A DNA stretch of 64,000 nucleotides. It comes from Valencia hispanica. Taxonomy: Eukaryota; Chordata; Actinopteri; Cyprinodontiformes; Valenciidae. Shown in pieces: positions 23,391-34,945 of this stretch. A program made the translations under genes and the position numbers. A model generated the notes under the pieces. The model saw nothing but the letters and a program-made list of their open reading frames with translations. It had not been told where the DNA came from and searched no databases. Every line of letters begins with the position of its first letter. The stretch's first letter is position 1. The DNA lies in contig OY747707.1 in assembly GCA_963556495.2 (NCBI GenBank), forward strand, positions 35,173,371 to 35,237,370. The letters are read 5' to 3'.

Positions 23391-24884
23391 CATATATAAA
23401 TTGCATGTGGATGAATGCTGTTGTTTCAGAAAAATATTTTACTATCTATTATGGGAGATTATTTAAATAAAAAAGTTTAATTTCTCCATCAAAGATAAAA
23501 ATACTTTCAAAATGCACATGATTTGATCCATATCAACCACATTATTGAATGTAATTAAATCATAAAAGCATTAACTATGATATTATCATGAAATGTAAAG
23601 AGAAATATTCTGAAGAAAGACATTATACAATGAGATTTTCTACTTTAGAGAAATTCAATCAAGAACATAATTCACACCTTCACAAATATACTCACGGTGA
23701 TTCATCTCTGAGCTGACAAAAAAGATGTGATATGTACAGAGGTGAAAGGCAGTGAAAGGAACTGCAAAAGTGTATGTGTGTGTCAGATACTGACTGACAG
23801 ACAGACAGACAGAAGGAGACAGAGTAATTTTTAATGAGGTGGCTCAGGGTTGACCTTTAGTAACTCTCCAGAGCAAAGTGAATTTCGCTTTCATCCTTCC
23901 CTGTGGAAAGGTGGCGTATCTGTTGTCACAGCTAGGTGTCGGAGCTTGAGATTGTCCTTGCTATTGTATAGATCTGTCAAATCCTCAAATCTCCAAGCAC
24001 ACATGCAGAGGTCAGGAGGTGACATGCCAAAGAGAGACGAGTGGCAAGGGATAAAAAGGATGTAGGGACAGAAGGAAGAAAAAAGGAGTACACAAACAGA
24101 TAAGAGGGCAGGCATAAAGGAAGAGCACAGAGGTGCTGTTAGCAGTCTCTCATGGTTAATAATAATGGCATACCAGCAGATAAAGGGACCAATTACACAG
24201 AATATTTTAATAGTCGCATAAATAATCAACTGAAAATGCTGTCTTGCTAATAAAACGGCTGTATAATTGTTGGTTCTGCATGACAGCATTAATGTCTCAT
24301 TGTCACCCAACTAGACTATAATCAGATATTATAAACATGATTTACATGTAAATCAAGCAGAAGGACCGAGGCCATAGTGTCTTGGCCTCTGTGACCACAA
24401 GCACAATATTTCTTCCATGCAATCAGCCTCAGTTATAGCTGCCATGTGTCATTGAGCTCTGCCACTTTCTGAACAGAGACAAAGAAAAAGGTGTTCCTGT
24501 GGCACGGTTATGTGAACAACAGCAGCATCTGTTGAATAGCAGCTATTTCAGGTCCAAATGTACAGTACTCCCTAAAGGCATCTAAAAAGTCTGAAAATCT
24601 TAAAACAAAGTTGGGTGATTGGAAGAACTGAGGGAATTTTTCGCAATATCTCAGCTGCTGTGCACAAAACTCCCACCACCCCCCAGTTTAGAGTTTGCCC
24701 TTACATTCAAGGTTGGGGTTGTGATGTGCCTTGTGAGTCTGTCTGTCTGTCTGTTTGTCACACTTAAATGTTTAAAATCATCATACATATTTTAATATCA
24801 GAAAAAAGATAACCTGACAAAAGGTTTGCGAACTGCCACCATAAGCAGCTTATTTAGGGTTATGTCACAGAATATTTCAGTCTG

Positions 24885-25060
24885 GGCTTTGACTCTGCCT
24901 GCTTCAGATCACAGTCCTGCTGCAAATGCTTTTCAGTGTAAGGCAAATAACTGATGACCAGACATTCTTCTTTAAGGATCTTCTTGTAGAGAGCAAAATT
25001 TGTGGTTCTATCAGTTACACCACGCTGTCTATGTCCTGCACTTGCCCCTCCCGGGAATGT
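24885..25060 (-). pseudogene. Tc1-like transposase fragment
   Basis: The minus-strand frame includes GVTDRTTNFALYKKILKEE and, further on, LQQDCDLK. These correspond to the DGTMNSALYxxILKEN and QQDNDPKH regions of Tc1 transposases. Only about 55 codons align, with the second catalytic Asp retained in QQD. No termini were seen nearby. Confidence 0.55.
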
Positions 25061-25264
25061 CACTGCTATTACACGTAGTTTTAGATCAGAACATTATGTT
25101 TTTTTTATAGATCTTTTCGCCAACCTCAAGTTGCCAGATTCGTTTTATCTAAGTGGTTTCTCGATTCCACAAGTCCGGTAATTTGAGCTTTGGGTGTGAC
25201 TTGTGAAAGCGAACCTAGGGGGCAGAGGCTGATGCCACACCAATATTTATGAACACTATTAACT

Positions 25265-25830
25265 CTAGACAGAGACATAAGCCCCTTTCAAACAGGCCAT
25301 GAAAAACTGTAATTTTCCGGACTTCGTCTGTTTGGCTTTTGTGTCTGAAAGCAATCTTCTGGACTTTGCCCGGATACCCTTTACCGGTAATTTTACGGCT
25401 GCAGACCTAGTAACAAGAGCGGACTTTTCGCGGTATGGGGTTTGCATTCAGACAGTCAGGTAATGTTCCGCGAAAGCTGGAGGGGTGTGGGGCGGTAGGG
25501 AAAAGGGGAGAGGGGCAGGGAACGCTGTGAGCGCACACATTGATGACGTATAAATGTCATTATTTTCCTTTGAGCTTTTTCATTGATGTCTCTTAAGCGT
25601 TTCCATGTGCGCAAAATTGCACACATCACAAAGATGAGCGCTGTGAGTATATCTGCAGTTTCGTCTACCATCTTCGCAATATTGCATTTGTTTGGGGAAA
25701 TGACGTATTTTTCAACATTGTTACTTCATCTAAACCAGTTTTCTGCAGTCTTCATATTCTACCTGCTTTCAATCAGTCATTTTGTTTGCTCCAACAATGC
25801 ACTGCACTAATAAATGGGCTTGTATTTTAC
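25265..25830. other. Unclassified, possible repeat
   Basis: The segment starts GCCCCTTTCAAACAGGCCAT, resembling a transposon terminus, and contains CpG-bearing sequence unlike its flanks. I could not find the matching inverted end, so no element is called. Confidence 0.25.
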
Positions 25831-26220
25831 CTTAATAGCCGACACTGTGGACTCACTTGTTTGTGGTAAGGCTTAAACTGTTGACCCTATCAGTAGATTG
25901 AAATGTGTGATGGTTATCACAGAGATCAACATAAATTTAATAGCGTGCATAATACCTCTTTATGCTAATCTACTGGAAGGCAATCCTCCAAGCGGATGGT
26001 GTAATATAAACCATTACAGATCCTTAGAGCCTGCAATTGTCTGCTTGAGGAGGACAGGAGGAGAATAAATGGGCCCAGAGAGGGGTGTCCATCTTGCAAG
26101 CTGAGACAATTATCTATATTACAGATATTTGTGCAAGCCTTAGATCAGCCAGTTTGTGCAATCGTAAAATAAAAACAAGTGACTTCAATAAGGAGACGCA
26201 TCAAAGAATAAAGTAAAAAT

Positions 26221-26330
26221 ACAATGCCTTCTAAAAGTATTTACATACCTTGAACATATGTCACGTTACACATTTTGTCACGTTACAACCACATACTTAA
26301 AGATATTTTATTCAATAGACAGACAGAAAA
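26221..26330 (+). mobile_element. Tc1 terminal-repeat fragment
   Basis: ACAATGCCTTCTAAAAGTAT, then CATTTTGTCACGTTACAACC and TTTTATTCAAT, follow the order of a Tc1 left terminal repeat (compare the intact copy at 48603). The rest of the element is absent. Confidence 0.6.
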
Positions 26331-26579
26331 TGGAGTTAACGAGTTAACTTAAGTTTGGGAGCAGGACCACGCCCCAAATCCACTTCCCACTCAGCAGTAT
26401 AACCAAACTCGATTCACCTGGATAGCATTTCTAATTACTCTGCAATTTATATAAACTCAGCCTGCCTAGCGCTCCCAGTCTCGATCGTTTTTTGCACCCC
26501 TCCCTTCCTGACCCTCTAATTGGCCTCATCCTTTTTACTTTCTTTAATATAGAAAGTATTCTTACATCAGTTTTTTTGT

Positions 26580-26875
26580 TCTTTCTGTGTTTCTGCTCTG
26601 TCTTCTTGAACCCCGAGATGGTCGTGGCAGCCAGGTTCTGCTAGAGAGGTGCTCAGTGTAAGGAATTGCCAAGGGATTGCTGTGGTTGGAGTCTGCATCA
26701 ACGGGGCACAACTGCCAGTCAATGACTCGATACAATCTGCTGGGATTCCTTGAAGAGAAAACTAGCTAAAACTTTAAACTGATTGGAATTTTCGTATTGA
26801 CATTACTTTTTTGTAAAGTGCCTCGAGATAACATCTGTTGTGAATCGGCGCTATGTAAACTAAATAGAAATCCTC
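26580..26875 (+). repeat. Interspersed repeat, family S3, second copy
   Basis: Shares the end TGTAAAGTGCCTCGAGATAA, CATCTGTTGTGAATCGGCGC, TATGTAAAC with the copy at 9276-9495, preceded by a longer body. Mobilisation mechanism unknown. Confidence 0.5.
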
Positions 26876-26985
26876 ACATTCTCATCCCATAATCCCCTCC
26901 CTCATCCAGTCATCCTCAAATCCCCACCCCTTCATCCCCTCCCTCATCCTTTCCCTCATCCCTTGATCCTCATCCATTGTTTCAT
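26876..26985. repeat. Pyrimidine-rich imperfect tandem repeat (TCATCCC type)
   Basis: About 110 bp of degenerate CCCTCATCC/TCCTCATCC units with a strong strand purine/pyrimidine asymmetry. Confidence 0.7.
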
Positions 26986-27162
26986 CATTAGAGATAGGAA
27001 AGCTTGTCAGAATTGAATGGTAGAACTTAAAGAGGCAGAAAAAGATTGAGACTAAGTGGAGGTTCCCCCTTCCAGTATGACAACGACCCTAAATATACAA
27101 CCAGAACTTAAATGAAATATTTTAGATCATAGCATTTTCATAACCATGTTTTGTTTAACATC

Positions 27163-27285
27163 AATCTATCCATCCGTTTTCTGTACCCGTCATTCCTATG
27201 CAAGGTTGCGGGGGAGGGGGGCTGGTGCCTATCTCCAGCTGTCACGGGGTGTACACCCTGGACAGGTCGCCAGTCCATTGCAGTG
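27163..27285 (-). repeat. SINE S1, 3' part only
   Basis: The minus strand ends with TACAGAAAACGGATGGATAG, preceded by the S1 body (GGACTGGCGACCTGTCCAGG, GTGTACACCCCGTGACAGCT). The tRNA head is missing, a normal 5' truncation. Its tail resembles the Rex3 3' end. Confidence 0.65.
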
Positions 27286-27495
27286 TTTTGTTTTCCATCA
27301 ACCACAATTATACACTACAAAACTTTTAATCTATCACATAATGTCCCAATAAAATTCATTGAGGCTGATAGTTGTAATGGAAACACGTGAAACTGTTCAA
27401 GGGTTTTTAATACTTTATCATTGGTCTGTACATGTTAGCTTTGCAACCGTTGGCAATTTGTTGATCGCAACTTTTGCCTTACAACTAACTAAAGA

Positions 27496-28021
27496 TAGCC
27501 TAGCAAGCTATGCTATATAAAGTTATAGTCTGGTCACAAGCCATAGACTGCGTACAATCCTAGGGGCGGAATCTATGGTTGTCTTTCAAAATATCTCTGC
27601 ATGTAATTGGACAGCGCTAGGAACAATCAGAGCAACAAACAATGTGACATATTCATAGCGACGGAAATCAGTCAATGGGGGTAGTTGTAACAAAGTACTT
27701 AACGGGCTCTATCAGCTCATCTCTCAAAGAAAAGCCCAAATAAAAAAATAAATCATCCAAAGTTGATGCCAAATTCATTTAAACCGATTGCTGTTCCTGA
27801 ACCATCTTTGTTGTTTTGCCGTCATCTTCAAAAAAAAAAAAAAGTTCTGCCATAATGGTGCTAAGCCCTGCTAAGCCCTCTGCAAACAGAGCGCTGTGAT
27901 TGCCCTTGCCTACGCTTAGCTGAGCCAGTAGTAGACCTGCTGAGGCTACAATGGAGCATAGCTAGACTAATCTGCGAAGCAAAATCTTGTGATACCGCAA
28001 TTTGTCTAGATTTCTAGGCTA
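27496..28021. mobile_element. Possible MITE with TAGCCTAG termini
   Basis: TAGCCTAG (27496-27503) and its complement CTAGGCTA (28014-28021) bound about 526 bp. Flanks read AACTAAAG on the left and AACTAAAA on the right, a near-match 8-mer consistent with a hAT-type target duplication if the left boundary is shifted one base. No transposase. The short terminus makes this tentative. Confidence 0.4.
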
Positions 28022-29282
28022 AACTAAAATAGTTCTTGTGCATGGCGCACTCAGTGTTTCCCAACTGAATTTAACCTTTGTTGGGGAAGACGATAGACAA
28101 GCATATTGTCTGATCTTGAACAAAATAATACTAAAATACTTTCTAAACAGGTGGTAGTATACTACATATACATGGACCACTAAGTGTGTGCACATCTTTT
28201 TAGGCAAGTAAATGTGAGAAAGTCTGCACAGTTAAGGTTAGATTCAAAGAAAGAAGGAAAAAAAAAGAAATGGTCCTCCTTGTGTCGCCTATCCTATCCC
28301 TTGTCCTGCTTGCTGAAGTAATGGATTTTAATTCTTTTCCAGAAGAGTGCACCCATATGGTGGCTTTGGGGGACAGTAAAATCCACTATCAGTTACAATT
28401 ATTCCAATGGAGAGCAATGTGCTGCAAGCGTGAGTGTGACCCATTCACCCCGAGTAGTGCAGGGCTGTGCAAATATCTGCTTGGGTGATTAAGAGGGAGA
28501 GCTGGCGAGATGCTTAGAGTGGTGTGCTGCGTAAGCATGAGCCGAATCCCTCAAGCACACTTACTGCACTGGTGCATCCATGACAAATCATCCTGAGGGA
28601 ATCAACACCAAGCCAGTGAATCGATTTGTGTGTGATTTTGTTGTGTCTATAATATTCCACTTAGTGTTAGCATGTTCATTTTGATGGAATCCATCAAATC
28701 ACTCTATGCAGGAAGACTTAGGGGTGGATTTCAGCAGCTCACCACTGGGGGACAGCAGAAAATCTGGAAAACAAGCAAATTGATGTTTTTTTGTGTTAAA
28801 CTCCAGCCAACCTACACAAAGGCAACCTTGTTTTTTGCAGAAACTAAATTGAAAAATGTCAGGTTGTCTCCAAAAAACTATTTCTGATAAAAGCACATAG
28901 CTGATGACTCCTGACACAGAGCTCACACAAAATACTTTGTTGGTGGCATTGGTGCTTGTTATGCAAAACAGAGAAAATCTTTTGCTGAGGGAATTTGGCA
29001 GGACAAACATCCAAGGAGACAAGGCTTCAGAATAGAAAGGGAAAATCTGACAAAGTCCCTCTTTAAAGAAAGGCTAACTCCGACAAATACGGCTCAGTCT
29101 CTTTCTTTCTAAAAAAGCTCTTAAACAATACCCTCAAACATCACCTTCCTTGTGCTTGACTACTTCACTCCTGTTTTTGTGGTCAAATCTTTGCGCCAAC
29201 GTCTTTGGGCTTTTATCCAGCACATCCCTGCTGAGAGTCTTCTGTGAGAGCTTATGTAACATAAGTGTTTGATTTACATCTG

Positions 29283-29331
<49 letters not shown>

Positions 29332-29627
29332 ACGTGTGTGTGTGTGTGTGTGCGTGTGTGTTGTGTAAAGCTAAGATGGAAGCTGTCTGAGACCTGCACT
29401 GTTTGCAAGAGAAGAAGAGATAAAGTGGGTCTGTGTTTCCCGGCACTGTTGCAGATTTATCTCTCTGCTTACGGTCCTGATTTTATTGCCCATCGGTCGG
29501 CCCTCACTAGATACCGTTTCTCTCTCTCTCTACTTTTCACTAACCATAAGGGACCAGCTTCTTTCTATGCACGTTCTGGCTCCTATAAATCTGCCTCCTT
29601 GTTCCATAAAGTTGCTCAGGGCATGCC
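28022..29627. other. No gene; GT microsatellite at 29285-29360
   Basis: Mostly unremarkable AT-rich DNA. The only clear structure is a (GT)n run of about 75 bp interrupted by a CCAC and a CGT. Confidence 0.6.
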
Positions 29628-31726
29628 CAGTGGCGGATCTAAAAAAATATTTATGGGGTGGCAAGAAAGGGGCAAGAATTTTTCAGGGGTGGCACCATAT
29701 GCCAGAATTTTATATATTTTTTGGTTTTATTGATCAGTCAAACACTTGCTTCACCTCTTCACTCCCCAGTATTTACGTATATGATTTATACATACATGTA
29801 TTTGTTTTGCTTCAGGTTATTTAAGCACATTAAAGCTGCATTGTGCAATATTTTTGTTAATATAAAACATTTTTTTTAATCTATAGTCAGTTTTTTCATC
29901 TCCTGACGATACAATTGAATGAAGTGCTGCAGTTTGATTCTACCGTGGTTGCATGTAGAGGCAGCAATTCCATTTATTTTGAGGTGGTTCAGGGTGCGCG
30001 TGTGGGCTTGTGAGAGCGCGTAGCGTGACGTAATGATGCACGTACGTACCCATGTACGCAGTCTAACCTAGCTTAGATAAGTGTAGCTAGTAAGTCAAAG
30101 AAGAATAGAATTTTATCCAGCATTACAAAAAGAGCAAAAATGGCCTCTGACCGTCGCAGAGCTCGGAATAATGAGCACACGCCTGAAAGTCATGGGAGTG
30201 CACATTTTGCTGATTGCAGTTTGTCTAACGGCCACATGGTGCACTCTCTGCAGCACTTTCAGCAAACTAGCAGGTTTAAAGGTTCACCAAAGAGAATATA
30301 ATTGCAACGATTTTCATGAGCTTCAAGCTCCTAATGTCCAATTTTACCCCCTTAAGATTCCTGCAATTTCTGCCCTACATTTTTTTTTAAACGCATACCC
30401 AAAATTAACTTAAAGCTGTTCTTGAACCATTTTGAGTACAGACATGGTTGGGTCTCTTTGGAAAGCAAACACTCTGTGTTAATATCTCTGAGTGCTACTG
30501 TTACCAAGCAATATCAATTTTAATACACTGAAAATATTTTTTTGTGTCTGATTATTTATTTTATATAAATACATGCTGTTAAAATGGCTTTAAAAATAGG
30601 TTGGGACCCAAAACACACTGTGGGTCTAAAGCCTAAAGTATTACCTTCATCCACACCAAATTTGACAGCATTAAACAAAAAAATGAGTATTCTGCACACA
30701 TTTTTCTAACTACAGGTCAAAGGTGGTCAAAAGTGTGCCATATGCGCCATCTCCTGGGTAAATGTCGTAGTCCTCAGTGAATTAAAAATATAATCAGAAT
30801 CATAACTGCATCTTCTCATATAAAGCTCCAAGGCTTCCTTCAATGTTGTATTTTGATTATAAAGGGTGTTTGGACACGGTGCTGAAACGGTATGTTACTG
30901 GTACGCATTGTGCGTAATCTCTTCATGAATAAGACATTTTAGGAACGTCATGTACAATGGCTGCGAATAAGTCCGCCCGGTCAAGTTATATATCTGGGTT
31001 TACAGCATTACATTGGCTATTCGATGCGTCAATCATCAGAGTTCTGGACCGCGATTGGTTTGAGTTACTTACCATAACGTGACTTTCCATCCATGCGCCA
31101 TTGGTTGGAGATCGTAAGGTATAAACCGGATGACATTTATTTATTTATTTAATTTCTGGGTGTGCTCAGTGACCTTTGTTGGCAGGAATGGAAGCGAAGG
31201 AATCGGAAACAAAGCCGTAAAGACTACAAAAATGGCCATAGACATTTCGGAAGCGCATTTTCACTGTTTATGTTACTTTTTTTTATCGGTTTTACTGTTG
31301 TCCTGGACTAATCACTTTATTGGAGAACTTTACTTGGACCCTTATTGATGTAAAACGACAATTTTTGTTCGAAATGGATCGGTTTTGTCACGTTTATTGA
31401 ACTACAAAGTGGTGAGTTCCATATTTTTAAACCTCCGCCAGGAGAACGTTTGTGTTGGCAAAAGCGCTCACTGCGTCTACAGTTATGATTGTATCTTTGA
31501 TCGCCATCAATAATTGGAATCACAAGACTCTTAGCTTTCCAATGATATAAAATATGTATAGGTTCAAAGAAGTTAGAAGTCAGAAAATCGATGGATTTAA
31601 ACTAGAAAATGGGCTGGAACGTTAACGGGTTTGAATTCATAGCTGCTAGGGTGGCAGCAGGGGTGGCAAGGCTTTCTTTTAGGGTGGCAACTGCCACCCT
31701 ATGCCACCCCAGTAGAACTGCCCATG
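29628..31726. mobile_element. Non-autonomous hAT transposon, complete
   Basis: The left end is CAGTGGCGGATCTA and the right end, read inward, is CATGGGCAGTTCTA. Both are followed by GGGGTGGCA-type subterminal repeats (left near 29655, right near 31655-31710). Perfect 8-bp direct repeats GGCATGCC flank it at 29620-29627 and 31727-31734, the target-duplication length of hAT elements. Over 2,099 bp there is no transposase frame, so it depends on an outside source. The interior includes a GC-rich stretch with TGACGTAA and repeated ACGTAC (about 30000-30060). Confidence 0.88.
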
Positions 31727-31734
31727 GGCATGCC

Positions 31735-32218
31735 TCAAAGAATATTAAGAAAGAGGTGAATAAATTAATAACAGCTAAATAAATGAGAAGCTCTTGTTTA
31801 GAGGGAGAGACCATATCTACCTACAAAATGAAGCCCTACTGTAAAATATTTACCTCTGTGTCTTGGTGCTTTGGACCCTCTGTCGGGAGTCTTCAGGAGC
31901 TCACTGCATAACATCACAGACTTTCTCTTCTACTGTCCCTCGTGTCTCTGTTGCTTGTATTTTTTGTGTGTGTTAATGTTGATGGGTGTGCCAATCCCTT
32001 TTACTTTGCATACACGGAAACAGCTATTCTGCTTTTAAAGTAGGATCATTAAACAATAGGCAGCGAAAATAGTTGCTCAGGTCCTATTTCGTTCCAAAAT
32101 GAGTCTGTAAAATTACTCCAATGAACCTTCTTTGCATATCAGACTAGAGACAAAAAAGAAAATTAAACATTTATCAGGAATTGAGTATTTCCAACACATT
32201 GAGTGTTGTTTTTATACT
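31735..32218. other. No recognisable feature
   Basis: Spacer between the hAT element and the AT microsatellite; nothing supported. Confidence 0.4.
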
Positions 32219-33172
<954 letters not shown>

Positions 33173-33394
33173 TGTTTCATAGTGGGTTCTCCTTATGTTG
33201 TTCTTTAAGTGCAATAAATCTAGTGGGTCCACAGGTAGTCATGATCAATAAACTTGATGTCCCCATTGAATAATTTTTATTCTATTTTATAATGAAGCAG
33301 ACACACAAACCAAGTTTATCAATTTAGTAAGAAGACATATCTATAAAGCAGAGAAATTATATTTAAGGAAACATTAGCTCTTTGAAAAATATTG

Positions 33395-33740
33395 GTCTGG
33401 CTTTCATAAGCTCCACTCCATAGAAGCTGCTCCAGTCAGACATTTTTATGTCAGCTGACCCTGGAGCATCCACTGTAATGGTTCTCCTGTATCTTACATC
33501 TGCCTTTGACACAGTTGATCACAGTATTTTGATTAACAGGCTCTGATATGAATGGTAAATGGCCTACTGCAATGGAAAGCTACATTTTTGCCACAGCTGT
33601 CTTGGGGCACCACAGTGTACATCACAGGTACCAAATCTCCTTCTTCAGCATATTTTCCCCCTAAGCCAAATAATCAGGCTGTTTTCTGAGGTGTCTTATC
33701 ATTTCTACTCCGATGATATTCAGCTCTACTGTTCTATTAA
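33395..33740 (+). pseudogene. L2-like LINE reverse-transcriptase fragment
   Basis: The plus strand encodes, with frame breaks, HSIEAAPVRHF, then VMVLLYLTSAFDTVDHSILI (first catalytic Asp region) and, near 33660-33740, PLSQIIRLFSEVSYHFYSDD followed by IQLYCSIK. These are the AFDTVDH and YADDTQLY motifs of the L2/CR1-type reverse transcriptases; YADD is here YSDD. The reading resumes after the inserted TTAA element: TTAAGCCAGCTGAATAT at 36929 gives K-P-A-E-Y, as expected after SIK. The fragment is old and truncated. Confidence 0.75.
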
Positions 33741-34037
33741 AGTGCCCCTGGCATGAAATCAGCATTTTTTGAGTTTTTTGGTCATACTTTTTAGTTTCCC
33801 CAGCCTGCCTATGTCCCCTAAGGGGTTAAAATGACTGATTAGTGTTTCCTTTGTCCCCGGGTGTGTCTGCCTACATAGTGAAATTAGCACTCAGAAACGG
33901 GCTGTTTTGCATTTCGGCATATGACCACACGTTTTGGCATATGACGTCATTGAGTTTCAGCCAATCACCCTCTTCTCTGAACTACACTCTCCAAGTCCCT
34001 CCCCCCCAGGCGCGTATTATAACCTGAACAACGAGAG

Positions 34038-34312
34038 CTATGGTAAAAGGCAAACAACAAACCGACAGCATGAAGTCCAGACACTGTCCTCCCCACTTCC
34101 GAGCCACTGAAAAGCTTGTGGATGGACTTTATTTATGCAGGGAATGTACCCGACCGACTCCCGAAGCGCATGGTCATTTGAGGCAAACATTTCTCTGACG
34201 AATGTTTTATTAACTTGGGACAATACGGCAGTGGATTTGCAGATTGTCGTAAACTTTTACCAGGATCAATACCAACTCTCCGTGAACCAGGAAATATCCC
34301 TATACAAGTAAG
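34038..34312 (+). other. Possible captured exon or transposase remnant in the TTAA element
   Basis: An ATG at 34039 opens a frame with MVKGKQQTDSMKSRHCPPHF and a CREC motif. After a frame break near 34197 it continues as NVLLTWDNTAVDLQIVVNFY and reaches CTATACAA followed by GTAAGTATT, a strong splice-donor consensus. I do not recognise the protein. It may be the remains of the element's own first exon or of a host exon. Confidence 0.3.
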
Positions 34313-34338
34313 TATTATATAGTAACATTATATAGACG

Positions 34339-34363
34339 AATCTGTGGCGGTGCGCCACAGATT
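34339..34363. repeat. Perfect 11-bp hairpin, 3-nt loop
   Basis: AATCTGTGGCG, GTG, CGCCACAGATT. It lies inside the TTAA element, followed at 34394-34413 by an A-run. Confidence 0.8.
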
Positions 34364-34945
34364 AAACTCCGACCGCTACAGATTCAACACCGAGCAAAAA
34401 AAAAAAAAAAAAATCAACACCAACCGTCACATATTGCGTTTCGTTTTTATTTTTTACGCTATTTAAAACACGCAGCGTATTCGTTCAGCATTTCCTTTCC
34501 CTGCTCTCTATTCGTCTCTCTGTCACTCACGTCTCTCTCGCACAAACACACACACAGCCCCTCCCCTCCGTGCACAGCACGTCTGTCTGGATCACCTGTG
34601 TAAGACGTCCTCTACCTTTCTGGTTCCTCCTCAGGTGCCTCGCCGTCCGGATCAGATTCCAGATCAAATTGAAACGCCATTACAGTCGCCATTACAGTAG
34701 CCGATAACTGAGCCATTAGTGTCGTTGTGAAGCTAGAGACGTAATGAGGACGGATGGATGATCAGATATTTTATTAGGCCTGTAATTTGTAAACAGATTA
34801 TTGTTCAACACACAATATAATTAGGCCTAAACTTAATTACATTTCATACATAATATTGGAATTTGGGTAATTTGTGGTGCGCAAATGCATGTCTCAATTT
34901 TTCATCAGATGCGGACGTTAGAGACTCATTTGACAATAGAGGCGC

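Noticed and set aside
25265..25830. Complete DNA transposon
   Set aside because: One terminus-like sequence but no matching inverted end or target duplication could be found.
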